Positions 43,887-53,607 of a stretch of DNA of 63,043 bases are shown here, piece after piece. Source of the DNA: CAIKOD01 sp035543455 (GTDB lineage: Archaea > Halobacteriota > Methanomicrobia > Methanomicrobiales > Methanospirillaceae); contig DATKKE010000008.1 of the NCBI GenBank assembly GCA_035543455.1, positions 1 through 63,043 of the forward strand. Reading direction: 5' to 3'. Numbering within the stretch: position 1 is the first letter of the stretch; each line of letters opens with the position of its first letter. Made by a program: the position numbers and the translations under genes. The notes below the pieces were generated by a model. The model was not told the DNA's origin. It saw nothing but the letters and a program-made list of their open reading frames with translations, and did not search any database.

Positions 43887-44834
43887 CTAATGTTCCAGGC
43901 CTCCAGCCTTCCGTATCACCTGCTGGGTTTCTTCTGGTGTTCCTTCCGTCGTAATTTCATATATTTTTGTCCGGCGGAGCAGTTCACGGAAAAATTTCCT
44001 TCGCAACAGGGCCTTAAATGGAGTCCGAACTAAGTAATGAGGATTAAAATATCCATTCTTTTCCAGGCGTTCCAATGCCGTCAGGTGGTCGAGCTCTTTC
44101 GAGGTCGAGGAAACCCCTCCCGATCGGGACAGTATGATTACCGTACGAAGTGTAGTAAGTGGCAGTATCCGCCCTTTCCCCACTACCCAGCGAAGATCTA
44201 CAACGGCACGTTCTTCCTGATCAAATTCTGCCCGATCAAGCAGATCATGGAATTCCGGCCATATTCTAGCCAGGTCAGCCCGGATATAGAAATTTTTTTC
44301 CGAGCCGTATGCGAGGATAGTTGATCCGAAAACCCGGGAAAAGAACCAGTCATCAGCAATAACCCTCACGTTCTCATTCCGCAAAAGGCCATACGTGTGA
44401 GTGGTTTTCCCTGCACCTGACCCGCCGAGGATACAAAGACCTCCACAACCCGTATCGAGGCAGGCCCCATGGATGGAATGGATATCATGTTCGTCTTCGA
44501 GGATATCACCCGCGACACTCAGCGCAAGAGACTTGATCCAACCGTAATACTTGATATTTAAAAGAAATGCAGTCTTGGACTGCGGATCGTAACAGACCGT
44601 ATCCGGTCCTTCTTCCGGGTCATCAAAAATATAGAGCCGCCCGTGTGAGCGGATATTCTGCGACATGCTATAAAAGCTATCACTCCAATGATTACAGATT
44701 CCTTCGGAATCCGTGAGTAATTTGATGCAACACCCATATATCTCGGATTTAAGTTCATACCTGGTCCGGGAGGCATATCGCCCCGCCAGCTCTTCCTTCT
44801 TCTCGATGGAAATCAGCCTGATTGAATATACCAT
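43887..44834 (-). CDS. HPr kinase-like P-loop protein
   Basis: This 315-residue protein matches the HPr kinase/phosphorylase-type nucleotide-binding core: IHGACLDTGCGGLCILGGSG across 121-140, then Walker A GGSGAGKTT (137-145). No phosphotransferase system is visible in the window, so HPr is unlikely to be the target. Many such orphans exist in archaea and in peptide-modifying loci. The N-terminal 100 residues are unassigned. Function is not known. Confidence 0.65.
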   Translation of the reverse strand: MVYSIRLISIEKKEELAGRYASRTRYELKSEIYGCCIKLLTDSEGICNHWSDSFYSMSQNIRSHGRLYIFDDPEEGPDTVCYDPQSKTAFLLNIKYYGWIKSLALSVAGDILEDEHDIHSIHGACLDTGCGGLCILGGSGAGKTTHTYGLLRNENVRVIADDWFFSRVFGSTILAYGSEKNFYIRADLARIWPEFHDLLDRAEFDQEERAVVDLRWVVGKGRILPLTTLRTVIILSRSGGVSSTSKELDHLTALERLEKNGYFNPHYLVRTPFKALLRRKFFRELLRRTKIYEITTEGTPEETQQVIRKAGGLEH

Positions 44835-45052
44835 ATTTCAGGAATATATCCACATGAAGGAGTAAGTTCTTTCCCACGTGATGATTGCCGAGAGTGCAGG
44901 ACATGTGGATTTTCTATGAACATCATTTACAAGGCGCATATCGAAGGGGTCAGGGACATGATCAATTCCCAAAAAAGAGCGATCTGGGAAACACAGGGAA
45001 CAAAGAACAGGATGTTGTTTAAACCTGGCTTTCATTATTGAACCCCAGGACT

Positions 45053-46090
45053 TCACGGAGACGACCTCGCCTCAGGGAACCGGTATGCTCCCTTCGGTAC
45101 CGTTATCACAAACCTGGCACCTTTTCCCTGAACTCCGGTCTCCCTGATCGTCATTCCCGTGATGGACAGGATCTCACGGGAGAGGAAAAGGCCAAGGCCG
45201 GTATGTTTGCCAAAACCCTTCTGGAAGAGTATTTTCTTATCCTCGTCAGAGATACCCGCACCATTATCGCAATAGGTGAGGGTAAGCCCGTTCTCTGATT
45301 CCTGAACTGAAAACCCCATGCGGGTCACATGTTCGCCATGACGAAGAGAATTTTCCATCAGGTTGTAAAATACCTTTTCCAGGATTGGATCGGCGAAGAC
45401 CTCGATATGATTGACAGCAATATCAATATCTGTGCCTGGGGAGTTCAGCTGGTTTACCGCGGAGCGGATGGTATCTGACAAGACCTGCCATTTCGGTGCC
45501 TGTCCCCCGATATTCTCGTAGTTCCTGGTGAACTCGATCTGCTCCCGGATTGTATTTACTGCTCGCTCCTCCTTCAGGATATACTCGAGAATTGCCGGAT
45601 CCCCGACCTTTTCTTTGGACAGTTCAAGCCATCCCTGCAAAATCATGAGCTGGTTGAGGATGTCGTGCCGGGTGATACTGCCGAGCATAATAAGTTTTTT
45701 CGTTGCGAGAGCAAGTGCATCTTCTGCCCTTTGACGTTCAGTGATATCCCGGAACATGACATGAATCGCAGGTTTGTTTTTCCAGACAAACGGTCCCGAG
45801 GCCGCATCCACATCGATAGCACTTCCATGTATGCTGACATACTTCAATCGTGTAATCGGCTGGTCTTCCCTTGTTGCAGATGCCATCCGCTGGCCTGCAA
45901 GGGTACGATAATCGGGGTGCACAAACGAGAGGACGGGTTTTGCCATGACCTCATCCACAGATCCGGCCCCAATCAGCCTGATAGCGGTAACGTTCGCATA
46001 GACAATCGCTCCGTCCTGTTGGATAAAGATACCGGCAAAAGAATTCTCTACTAATCTCCGGTATATATCTTCATGTTCGCTCAAGTTCAA
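45053..46090 (-). CDS. PAS sensor histidine kinase (partner of 46087-49422)
   Basis: This 345-residue kinase has a PAS domain (5-120), an H-box-like ITRHDILNQLMIL (near 145) and an HATPase (about 230-335; N-box NLMENSLRHGE, YCDNGAGI, HTGLGLFLSREI). Its ATG lies in the stop of the upstream REC-multi-PAS gene (ATGA overlap, 46087-46090), so the two products are coupled and likely act as one split hybrid kinase. The sequence resembles the kinase end of the 992-residue protein. Confidence 0.87.
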   Translation of the reverse strand: MNLSEHEDIYRRLVENSFAGIFIQQDGAIVYANVTAIRLIGAGSVDEVMAKPVLSFVHPDYRTLAGQRMASATREDQPITRLKYVSIHGSAIDVDAASGPFVWKNKPAIHVMFRDITERQRAEDALALATKKLIMLGSITRHDILNQLMILQGWLELSKEKVGDPAILEYILKEERAVNTIREQIEFTRNYENIGGQAPKWQVLSDTIRSAVNQLNSPGTDIDIAVNHIEVFADPILEKVFYNLMENSLRHGEHVTRMGFSVQESENGLTLTYCDNGAGISDEDKKILFQKGFGKHTGLGLFLSREILSITGMTIRETGVQGKGARFVITVPKGAYRFPEARSSP

Positions 46091-49000
46091 TCACATTCCG
46101 TTGTCACATGCCGGAACGTGCCAACAAATGCGGGCCTGTCTTTATAGGTACTGATTCCAACTGACACTGTTACCGGAATACGGGTTGTGGCGTCTTTATG
46201 GATCATCCTGACCTCATAACATTCAGGCGGGGATTTATCCTCAAGCCGTTTTCGTTGCCGCTCGATGACCATCTCACGATCCTCCGGAGCAATGAGGTTT
46301 GTGGCAGGAAATCCGATGATCTCCTGTGGAGTATATCCCATCATAGCTGCAGCGCTCTCATTACACATCAGGAGGATATCGTCACTGTCCTGTATCAGGA
46401 ATGCACCGTCCTGAATGTGCTCAACGAGAACCCGGTACATCTCCTCCGAGTGCCTGAGTTCCTCCTGCATTTGTTTGAATCGTGTGATATCCCGGTATAT
46501 CCCTTCGACCCCGGCATAAGTTCCGCTGGCATCATTATAGACATGACTGCTGACCGAGACGATAATGGGAGATCCGTCCTTTCGTTTCAAGGTAATTTCC
46601 ATATTGGAAACAGACCCATTTTTTTCCAGGGCGGCTAAAAAGGGTTCGCGTTGTTCCGGATTGGCGTAATAATGCGTTACGGGACGTCCGATCGCATTTT
46701 CAGTTCCCGAATATCCAAGACGTGCAGCCCCGGAAGGGCTTAGGAAGGTCAGGTTTCCTTTTGCATCTGTTCGATAAAATACCTCCTGAATGTTTTCCAG
46801 GATACTTCGATAATCCTTTTCGACAATGACGCGGTAACGTTCTTCGCTCTCCATGAGTGCCGATTCAATCCGTTTGCGTTCGGTGATATCGATATAACTG
46901 CTCCGGAATAGTGTGCGGGTGGGGGAAGGCAGATGTACGAGACGTCCTTCAACAATGCGGTCTTCACCACGGGCATTCCTGATCTGCCGTTCATATAGGG
47001 CCTCCTCTCCGGCAAGGGCCTGTATCCGGTGTTCATCGGTCGTTTCACGAATCGATCGTCCATCGCCCTGATCGGTCAGGTAGAACTGTTGGGGACCCCG
47101 ATCGAGCAACTGCTGGCGACTGCAACCGAACAGTTGTTCGGCCTTTGCATTCGCTTCGACATAGCGATTCAGATCCGCGTCGAACAGGAGAATTGCTTCG
47201 GGTGCCTTCTCGATTAGTGTCCGGAAGCGTTCCTCGCTTTCCTGCAACGCGGAGTTTATCTGGTTTCTGGTCTTGATCTCTTTTTGCAACTGCAAATTGG
47301 CAATATACAGGTCTGCTGTACGCTGGCTTACCCGTTCCTCCAGCAGATCGTGTGCTTTCCTGAGTTCTATTTCAGCTTGTTTGCGTTCGGTGATGTCCCT
47401 GAAGTACCATACCCTTCCATAATATTTGCCGTTTTCACCCAGTATCGGGGACGAGAACCGCTCCAGCACTCTCCCGTCCTTCAGCAGGAGTTCCTCGAAA
47501 CTCTTCTCCTCCCGGTGCTCGTACAGGTATCTGACCCGGGAAAGGAAGGCTTTCTGGTCGGGGAGATATTCCGTGAGATACTGCAGGACAGGCTCATCAT
47601 CGCGCTTTGCAACAAGATCCTCCGGAATCCCCCAAAGGGCGGTGAATTGCCGGTTGTAGTTGATGATCCTGCCGCTATCATCCACTACGAGGATGGCATC
47701 GAGGGAGGTCTCCTGTTGCGTTGACAGGATGAGATTTTTAAAGGTTATTTCTTCAACTGCCCGTTTGCGTTCCGTGATATCGGATAACATTGCAAATGAA
47801 CCCCGGAACGTGCCGTCATCAGCCATGATCGGGGTCGCGGAGATCTGGAACCACCGGGCCTGCCCGTCTTTTGTTATTAACCGGCGCTCGTACCGGCTGT
47901 ATCTTCCCTGCATGCGCTCCTCGACCTGGCGGTTCTGATCAGCCAAAGCATCATCGGGTATGAACGAGTAAACGTTGCGGCCAATCACTTCTTCCGGAAG
48001 ATGCCCGAGTATCTCCGTCATACGCCGGTTGATATAGGTGATTTCGACCTTTTCATCCACCTGAACGATCCCTTCATTAGAGGTATCAACAATCCGGCGG
48101 TACTTCTCCTCGCTCTCGCGGATCCGCTTTTCGTTCCGGGCCAGCTCCTCATACTGAGAGCGGAGTTCTTCATCGGTAGCGGCGAGCTGCTCGTACGCGG
48201 CCCGGAGTTCCTGTTCGGCTTTCTTCAGTTCCGTGATGTCCTGGTTGACACCGCGAATTTTATTTATATTCCCATCGTTGCTGGTGATTCTCCCGAATCG
48301 CGAGACGATGTACCGTACCTCGCCGTCCCTGCGAATAATCTTGTGATCCAGCTGCTCTATATAGTGCGGTTCGGATCTTGTCACGTTCCGCTCTATTTCC
48401 CTGATCATCCGGTCACGGTCGTCAGGGTGGACAAATTCCCGGACATATATATCCGGCGACATCTGGTAACCGCCTTCATCCCTTTCTGTAGTACCAAACA
48501 ACAAATAGTTCCGGTCATCAAAGGTAAACATACCCATTTTAGAATCATATTCCCATATCGCCAGATGGGCAAGATCCATTGCTTCCGTGAGCACGATCTG
48601 GTTTGTCCTCAGGGTCTCTTCCGCTTTCTTCTGTTCCGTGATGTCCCGGAACGACTCGATGGCGCCAACGATTTTCCCACTCTTGTCGTAGAGTGGACTC
48701 GCCTTGACCCAAAGCGTTCTTGATTCTCCATGCGAATTGGTATATGTAATTTCAGCAGTGAATGTTGTACCATCCGGGATAACATTCGGATAATATTTCC
48801 TGATCTCATCGGGAGGAGAGAATATCAGGTCGATCAGGACCGGTCTCCGTTCTCCATAGAATGCGAGAGCATACTCATAATCCCCCGTACCCAGCATCTG
48901 GCTGGCGGGGATACCGGTTATCTTCTCGAATACCCGGTTCCAGGCGATGACGATACCGTTCGTATCGATAGCAAAGGTCGCATCGGGCAGGAAGTTGATG

Positions 49001-49422
49001 ATGTCCTGTTCCCGGCGTTCGTGGTCCCGGATACTTGCCTCTGCCCGCCTCCGCTGGACTGCCTGAAGGATCTTGTGGGAAAGTTCCGTAAACTGTGCAA
49101 CCGGATCCCCACCTTTCTGAAGGTAGAAATCGGCACCTTCGTTCAGCGCCTGGATGACCACCTCTTCACGGCCTCGGCCGGTGAAGAGAATGAACGGAAT
49201 GGAATTTCCGGAACCTCTGATATGCTTTAAAAATTCAATGCCGTCCATATCCGGCATCTGGTAGTCGGATATAATCGCGTCGAAATTCTTTGATTGTAGT
49301 AGTGACAGAGCGGCAGGGGCCGAGGTAATGATATCAAGGGAAAACTGTCCGCCCTGCTCCAGGAAGAATTTGCCAAGATCCAGGAGACCCTGCTCGTCAT
49401 CGACATAAAGGACTGAGATCAT
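46087..49422 (-). CDS. Receiver with seven PAS domains, no kinase domain
   Basis: This 1111-residue protein has a receiver (1-120, D53 in ISDYQMP, FYLQKGG at about 101-107). PAS domains follow at about 140-260, 285-400, 440-560, 570-690, 750-870, 880-990 and 1000-1110, with coiled-coil spacers near 405-435 and 690-740. It ends with a PAS domain and no H-box or ATPase; these sit in the overlapping next gene. It is cytoplasmic. The count of PAS domains is my reading of repeated motifs. Confidence 0.85.
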   Translation of the reverse strand: MISVLYVDDEQGLLDLGKFFLEQGGQFSLDIITSAPAALSLLQSKNFDAIISDYQMPDMDGIEFLKHIRGSGNSIPFILFTGRGREEVVIQALNEGADFYLQKGGDPVAQFTELSHKILQAVQRRRAEASIRDHERREQDIINFLPDATFAIDTNGIVIAWNRVFEKITGIPASQMLGTGDYEYALAFYGERRPVLIDLIFSPPDEIRKYYPNVIPDGTTFTAEITYTNSHGESRTLWVKASPLYDKSGKIVGAIESFRDITEQKKAEETLRTNQIVLTEAMDLAHLAIWEYDSKMGMFTFDDRNYLLFGTTERDEGGYQMSPDIYVREFVHPDDRDRMIREIERNVTRSEPHYIEQLDHKIIRRDGEVRYIVSRFGRITSNDGNINKIRGVNQDITELKKAEQELRAAYEQLAATDEELRSQYEELARNEKRIRESEEKYRRIVDTSNEGIVQVDEKVEITYINRRMTEILGHLPEEVIGRNVYSFIPDDALADQNRQVEERMQGRYSRYERRLITKDGQARWFQISATPIMADDGTFRGSFAMLSDITERKRAVEEITFKNLILSTQQETSLDAILVVDDSGRIINYNRQFTALWGIPEDLVAKRDDEPVLQYLTEYLPDQKAFLSRVRYLYEHREEKSFEELLLKDGRVLERFSSPILGENGKYYGRVWYFRDITERKQAEIELRKAHDLLEERVSQRTADLYIANLQLQKEIKTRNQINSALQESEERFRTLIEKAPEAILLFDADLNRYVEANAKAEQLFGCSRQQLLDRGPQQFYLTDQGDGRSIRETTDEHRIQALAGEEALYERQIRNARGEDRIVEGRLVHLPSPTRTLFRSSYIDITERKRIESALMESEERYRVIVEKDYRSILENIQEVFYRTDAKGNLTFLSPSGAARLGYSGTENAIGRPVTHYYANPEQREPFLAALEKNGSVSNMEITLKRKDGSPIIVSVSSHVYNDASGTYAGVEGIYRDITRFKQMQEELRHSEEMYRVLVEHIQDGAFLIQDSDDILLMCNESAAAMMGYTPQEIIGFPATNLIAPEDREMVIERQRKRLEDKSPPECYEVRMIHKDATTRIPVTVSVGISTYKDRPAFVGTFRHVTTECD

Positions 49423-49595
49423 ATGGATGTTCCTCCAGGTACCGGCTAAATCGTATCCTTTTGCTGGTTAATTGCTGCCAGAATCATAGTCCGGATCGTT
49501 CCCCGTTCAAATGCTGGGATTTTCTCTCATTTTTTTATCACATGATTATCTTAAAAAAATCCGGGTTCTTAAGAAATCCCGGTAATTTGCTTATT

Positions 49596-50150
49596 TTATG
49601 TATCCGATAATAATGCCGAATCAATATCACTCAATAATTGTTTGATATCGATCCAGATGATCAATTCATTGCACTCTTTCTCCTTGATCTTCACATTCTT
49701 TTTTATAATACCGATGATCCCCGTATCGCCTTTATTAATGGATGCGGAGGTATAATCAACCCGCTCTGCCTCGAACGTGGTCACCGATGTGACATCATCC
49801 ACAAGAATGCCAATCTTGGATGCGGTAATAGTCTCATCAAGCACGATTATCCGTGACGTTTCCATTGTCCCGGTTCTCGTTGCAGTGATATTAAGCCGTT
49901 GTTTGAGATCAACGATGGTCGTGATCTCCCCGCGGAGATCGATGATGCCTTTGATGTAGGACTGCACATTGGGCAGCTTGGTGATGGTCGTATATTCCAC
50001 TACTTCCTTGACGTCAAAGAGATCGATTGCAAATTGTTCTTCCCCCAGGGTAAATATGACCACCTGGATGTTGCCCGATCTTGTTTCTGCTCCCTGGAGC
50101 GTGGGAGAGGAGGCGGTATCCTGTGTTCTTCCTTCCAACGTTGGCGCCAT
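49596..50150 (-). CDS. cheW: CheW-type coupling protein
   Basis: This 184-residue protein has the CheW fold after a 25-residue N-terminal tail (IQVVIFTLGEEQFAIDLFDV at about 28-47, NVQSYIKGIIDLRGEITTIVDL split over about 62-83). It couples chemoreceptors to CheA. The stop of the chemoreceptor gene lies 11 bases upstream of its start, so the two form an operon, but no cheA is in the window. An archaeal flagellum or another output could be served. Confidence 0.88.
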   Translation of the reverse strand: MAPTLEGRTQDTASSPTLQGAETRSGNIQVVIFTLGEEQFAIDLFDVKEVVEYTTITKLPNVQSYIKGIIDLRGEITTIVDLKQRLNITATRTGTMETSRIIVLDETITASKIGILVDDVTSVTTFEAERVDYTSASINKGDTGIIGIIKKNVKIKEKECNELIIWIDIKQLLSDIDSALLSDT

Positions 50151-50161
50151 AACTCCCCCCT

Positions 50162-51679
50162 TCAGGCAATCTTGAATTTTCTGTTTGCTTCCATTGTTTC
50201 GGCTGAAATATTACTCACGTTCTGGACCATACGGGTAATTTCATCCAGGGCTGCGGAGGATTCTTCTGTAGCAGCAGCAGTATCGGAAACTTCTTTTGTA
50301 GTATTTTCAACCAGATTCCCCAATTCGGTAATACTTGCCGTTACTTCCTCGGTAGTTGCTGCCTGTTGCTCGGTCGCAATAGCAACTTCTGAGGCGCTTT
50401 TTGCAACCCTACCTATGGCCTCCGCGATCTTCTTGAAGGACTCGACAGTTTCTGTCACCATTTTTTCACCCTTATCAACAACCGCCCTGCTCTCTCCCAT
50501 TGCCGTCGCTGCATTCTGGGTACTCTTCTTCAATGCGGCGATCATCTCCTCGATCCGTTCTGCCGAATTGCGGGATTCCTGCGCCAGGGATTTCACTTCC
50601 GTCGCGACAACTGCAAATCCGCGTCCCGCTTCACCGGCACGCGCTGCTTCAATCGCGGCGTTGAGGGCAAGAAGGTTAGTCTGGTTGGCAAGGTCGCGTA
50701 TAATGCCTACGATCTTTGTGATTTCGCCCATCTGTTTTTCAACATCGAGGACAATCTCATGGATTTTTGCAGACGTGGCTGAAATCTCACCCATGCTTTT
50801 CTCAGCATTGCCTGCAAGATCTGCTCCTTTGAGGGCAAGATTATCTGTTTCTTTCGAAAGGTTTGAAACCGATTCCATGCTGGATGTGATTTCCTCGACG
50901 GAAGCACTCATGTCCTGCATGGCTTTCGTAATCTCGTCAACACCCTGCGCAATTTTTATGGAGTGATCGCTGACTTTTGACGTGTTCATCGCGATCTGCT
51001 GAACACCCTTTGATGCCTCTTCAATGCTCCGCGTTGCGGTCTGTGCGGTTGAGGTGAGATTTTTCATCCGTGAATCCACGTCACCAATGCTAAGCCGGAG
51101 ATTCTTGATGATACCCCTGATCGCTTCCTGAAGTTTTATGAGAATTTCATATACTACCTTGGTATCGTCGTCCGGCGGCACAAGATCGTAATGGGCGGTC
51201 AGGTCTCCTGCTGCGCCTTTACCGCATGCCACGGCAAGCTCGTCAACCTCATGCTCCATATACTGCATGATTTTTAATGAACGGGCCTCTTTGGCCTGGA
51301 TCTCCTCAAGATTCTTTCGCTCATCCGTTACATCGCGGTAAATAGTCAGGATATTTTCTATTGCACCGTTCGCATCAAGGAGCGGGGTAGTATGACGGAC
51401 GACAATTTTCCTTCCCGTGGAGAACTCGAACGTTCCTTCACCCTGCACATGCCGCTTATACCGTTTTGCTTCTTCAAATCCCTCACCTGAGGCGGATATT
51501 ACCCTGAAATCCTTCAGAGTCATCGCAAGCACTTGATCATGGCTGTATCCGGTCAGCTCGGAAAACGCATTATTTGCATCAACGATATTCAGATCGGTTG
51601 TCCAGAGAGCGGTCGCATAGGGGCTCCCCTGGAATAATGCTTCTGCCCGTCTCTGGATCTTTACAAACTCTTCATCCAT
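50162..51679 (-). CDS. Soluble PAS methyl-accepting chemotaxis protein
   Basis: This 505-residue receptor has no membrane segment. It has a PAS domain (about 10-125), a HAMP-like segment (about 150-215) and a signalling coiled coil with the conserved tip IIRDLANQTNLLALNAAIEA followed by ARAGEAGRGFAVVA. The start is placed at 51679, which has GGGAG 9 bases upstream; the longer frame to 51748 adds 23 unlikely residues. It is paired with cheW downstream. The soluble form suggests sensing of an internal state such as redox or energy. Confidence 0.88.
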   Translation of the reverse strand: MDEEFVKIQRRAEALFQGSPYATALWTTDLNIVDANNAFSELTGYSHDQVLAMTLKDFRVISASGEGFEEAKRYKRHVQGEGTFEFSTGRKIVVRHTTPLLDANGAIENILTIYRDVTDERKNLEEIQAKEARSLKIMQYMEHEVDELAVACGKGAAGDLTAHYDLVPPDDDTKVVYEILIKLQEAIRGIIKNLRLSIGDVDSRMKNLTSTAQTATRSIEEASKGVQQIAMNTSKVSDHSIKIAQGVDEITKAMQDMSASVEEITSSMESVSNLSKETDNLALKGADLAGNAEKSMGEISATSAKIHEIVLDVEKQMGEITKIVGIIRDLANQTNLLALNAAIEAARAGEAGRGFAVVATEVKSLAQESRNSAERIEEMIAALKKSTQNAATAMGESRAVVDKGEKMVTETVESFKKIAEAIGRVAKSASEVAIATEQQAATTEEVTASITELGNLVENTTKEVSDTAAATEESSAALDEITRMVQNVSNISAETMEANRKFKIA

Positions 51680-51935
51680 TATGTCAACTCCCAATTTTGC
51701 ACTGTATAGAACCGTAAAACTGGCCGGTTGCGCACTTTTGTTCCCCACCAGGTTCCAGCGGTTTGCTGTCGAATTTTGTTAAGAATATTAGATTTTTATC
51801 AACATTATTATCCATTTTAAATCATCTTTTAATTGAGATTTGAATGATAACTTATCGATTTGTTCAATTAATATTTAAATATTTATTCTTAAGCATATCA
51901 TATTTGTCTACAAATATGATAATCAAATAACATTT

Positions 51936-51948
51936 ACATATTATAAAC
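51936..51948 (+). promoter_or_regulatory. TATA box for HTH-PAS gene 51964
   Basis: The string catattataaac lies about 22-28 bases before the ATG at 51964. Confidence 0.45.
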
Positions 51949-51963
51949 AGGATTGTAACTATA

Positions 51964-53376
51964 ATGGATAATACCGGTGCCGAACTGGATCGAATCAGGG
52001 AGATTCTTAAATATCGCCAGAAAGGTCTTACTATTGCAGAAATTGCAAAACAATTAGATTTAAACCGAATTTCCACATCCAAATATCTCAATATGCTGGT
52101 CGCATCAGGACAGGCTGAGATGCGTATTCATGGACCATCAAAGGTTTTTTACCCGTGCCAGAGGGTTCCCATCAGCACGATACTGAATTTTTCAACCTCA
52201 CTTCTGTTCGTCATGGATAATAACCTTACAATAACCGATGTCAACAATGCCGTACTCAATTTTTTCTCGTCGGACAAAAAGGAATTTATTGGACACAGGA
52301 TTGACTTCTCACCGATAGCCGGATATATCGATTCAACGATCCTGACCCGAATCCAGAATGCTCTTGAATCGCACGAAAGTACGCTGGAGGTGAAATGGGA
52401 AAGGGATGGTACTGACAGGTTTGTATACATAAAATTTATTCCGACCGTATTTGATACCGGTGATCACGGAGTAGCCCTGATCGCAGAGGATATTACAGAA
52501 TTGTCCCGGTATCGCCAGCATCTTGAACAGCTTGTTGATGAACGCTCGGAAGAATTACTGCTGATAAATAATAAGTTGAGAAAAGAAATTGAAAATCACA
52601 AAAAAGCGCGGCGTGCATTGAAACTCAGTGAAGCAAAATACCGGACGGTTCTTGAAAATTCCAACGAGGCGATCGTTGTTATCCAGGACGGCAATATTAA
52701 ATATATAAATCCGAGAACCCTGGCGATGATCCATACTACGGTAGAAAAACTCAAGGAGCACCCGTTTACGGACTATATTCATCCTGATGACCGGGAAATG
52801 ATTATCGCTCGCTACAGACAGCGTATCCTGGATGAAGATATCCCATTGCGGAATGATGTAAGATTAATTAGTGAAGAGAATCAGGTCATCTGGGTACAGA
52901 TTGCCGCGGTCCGGATCGAATGGGAGGGACGACTGGCAACTCTTTATTTTCTGGCAGACATCACCGAACGAAAACATGTTGAAGAACAATTGAAATTCCA
53001 GAATGCCCTTTTAACCTCCCAACAGGAAACAATCCTGGACGGGACCCTGGTGGTCGATGGTAAGGGAAACATCTTATCCTATAACCAGAATTTTGTCAAA
53101 TTATGGGAAATTCCGTACGAAGTTATCGCGAGAAAAAACGGTTCAGTTGTTTTGCAGTGTATGAAGGATAAAGTCGCAAAATCTACGGCGTTCCTTAAAA
53201 AAGTCAATTATCTTAATGATAACAGAAATGAGATCAGCCGTGATGAGATAGCGCTGAAGGATGGCAGGTCCTTTGACCGGTACTCGGCACCAATGTTGGG
53301 ATCTGATGGGGAATATTACGGCCGGGTCTGGTATTTCCGAAATATCAGGGAACGGAAGTCAGCTCAGGAAAACTGA
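51964..53376 (+). CDS. HTH-PAS regulator (three PAS domains), probably truncated
   Basis: This 470-residue paralogue of the 30843 protein has a winged helix (about 8-60, LTIAEIAKQLDLNRISTSKY), the linker QRVPIS, and PAS domains near 75-180, 215-335 and 345-465. A coiled coil lies at about 180-215. The stop at 53376 is followed within 25 bases by a PAS-like remnant in another reading frame, so the ancestral protein was probably longer. No kinase domain. Divergent from the chemoreceptor gene. Confidence 0.8.
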   Translation: MDNTGAELDRIREILKYRQKGLTIAEIAKQLDLNRISTSKYLNMLVASGQAEMRIHGPSKVFYPCQRVPISTILNFSTSLLFVMDNNLTITDVNNAVLNFFSSDKKEFIGHRIDFSPIAGYIDSTILTRIQNALESHESTLEVKWERDGTDRFVYIKFIPTVFDTGDHGVALIAEDITELSRYRQHLEQLVDERSEELLLINNKLRKEIENHKKARRALKLSEAKYRTVLENSNEAIVVIQDGNIKYINPRTLAMIHTTVEKLKEHPFTDYIHPDDREMIIARYRQRILDEDIPLRNDVRLISEENQVIWVQIAAVRIEWEGRLATLYFLADITERKHVEEQLKFQNALLTSQQETILDGTLVVDGKGNILSYNQNFVKLWEIPYEVIARKNGSVVLQCMKDKVAKSTAFLKKVNYLNDNRNEISRDEIALKDGRSFDRYSAPMLGSDGEYYGRVWYFRNIRERKSAQEN

Positions 53377-53398
53377 GTTAGTCTGAAGAAATATCCCT

Positions 53399-53551
53399 GA
53401 TTTTCTCCCGGATACAACGTTTATGATCCATACCGATGGCATAGTAATTGCATGGAACCGTAAAATGGAAGAACTGACCGGAGTGACTCCCGGCAAAACG
53501 GCAATTGACATACGATTGACCGATCATAGTTTTTTGCATTTGATCGTATGA
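53399..53551 (+). pseudogene. PAS-domain remnant downstream of the HTH-PAS gene
   Basis: A 50-codon open stretch without start reads DFLPDTTFMIHTDGIVIAWN followed by RKMEELTG, closely resembling the opening of the second domain of the protein at 46087 (NFLPDATFAIDTNGIVIAWN). It then loses similarity and stops. It lies in a different frame from the upstream gene, as expected after a frameshift and decay. Not likely to be expressed alone. Confidence 0.6.
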
Positions 53552-53607
53552 ATCATTTAACTTGGTTCGCGATGAATTCCCGATAAGATCTCCTGGTTTT
53601 AATCCAT

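Noticed and set aside
46087..46090. Frameshift joining the REC-PAS gene and the PAS-kinase gene
   Set aside because: The junction is a regular ATGA stop/start overlap. Both products have complete domain ends, so coupling is more likely than a sequence error.
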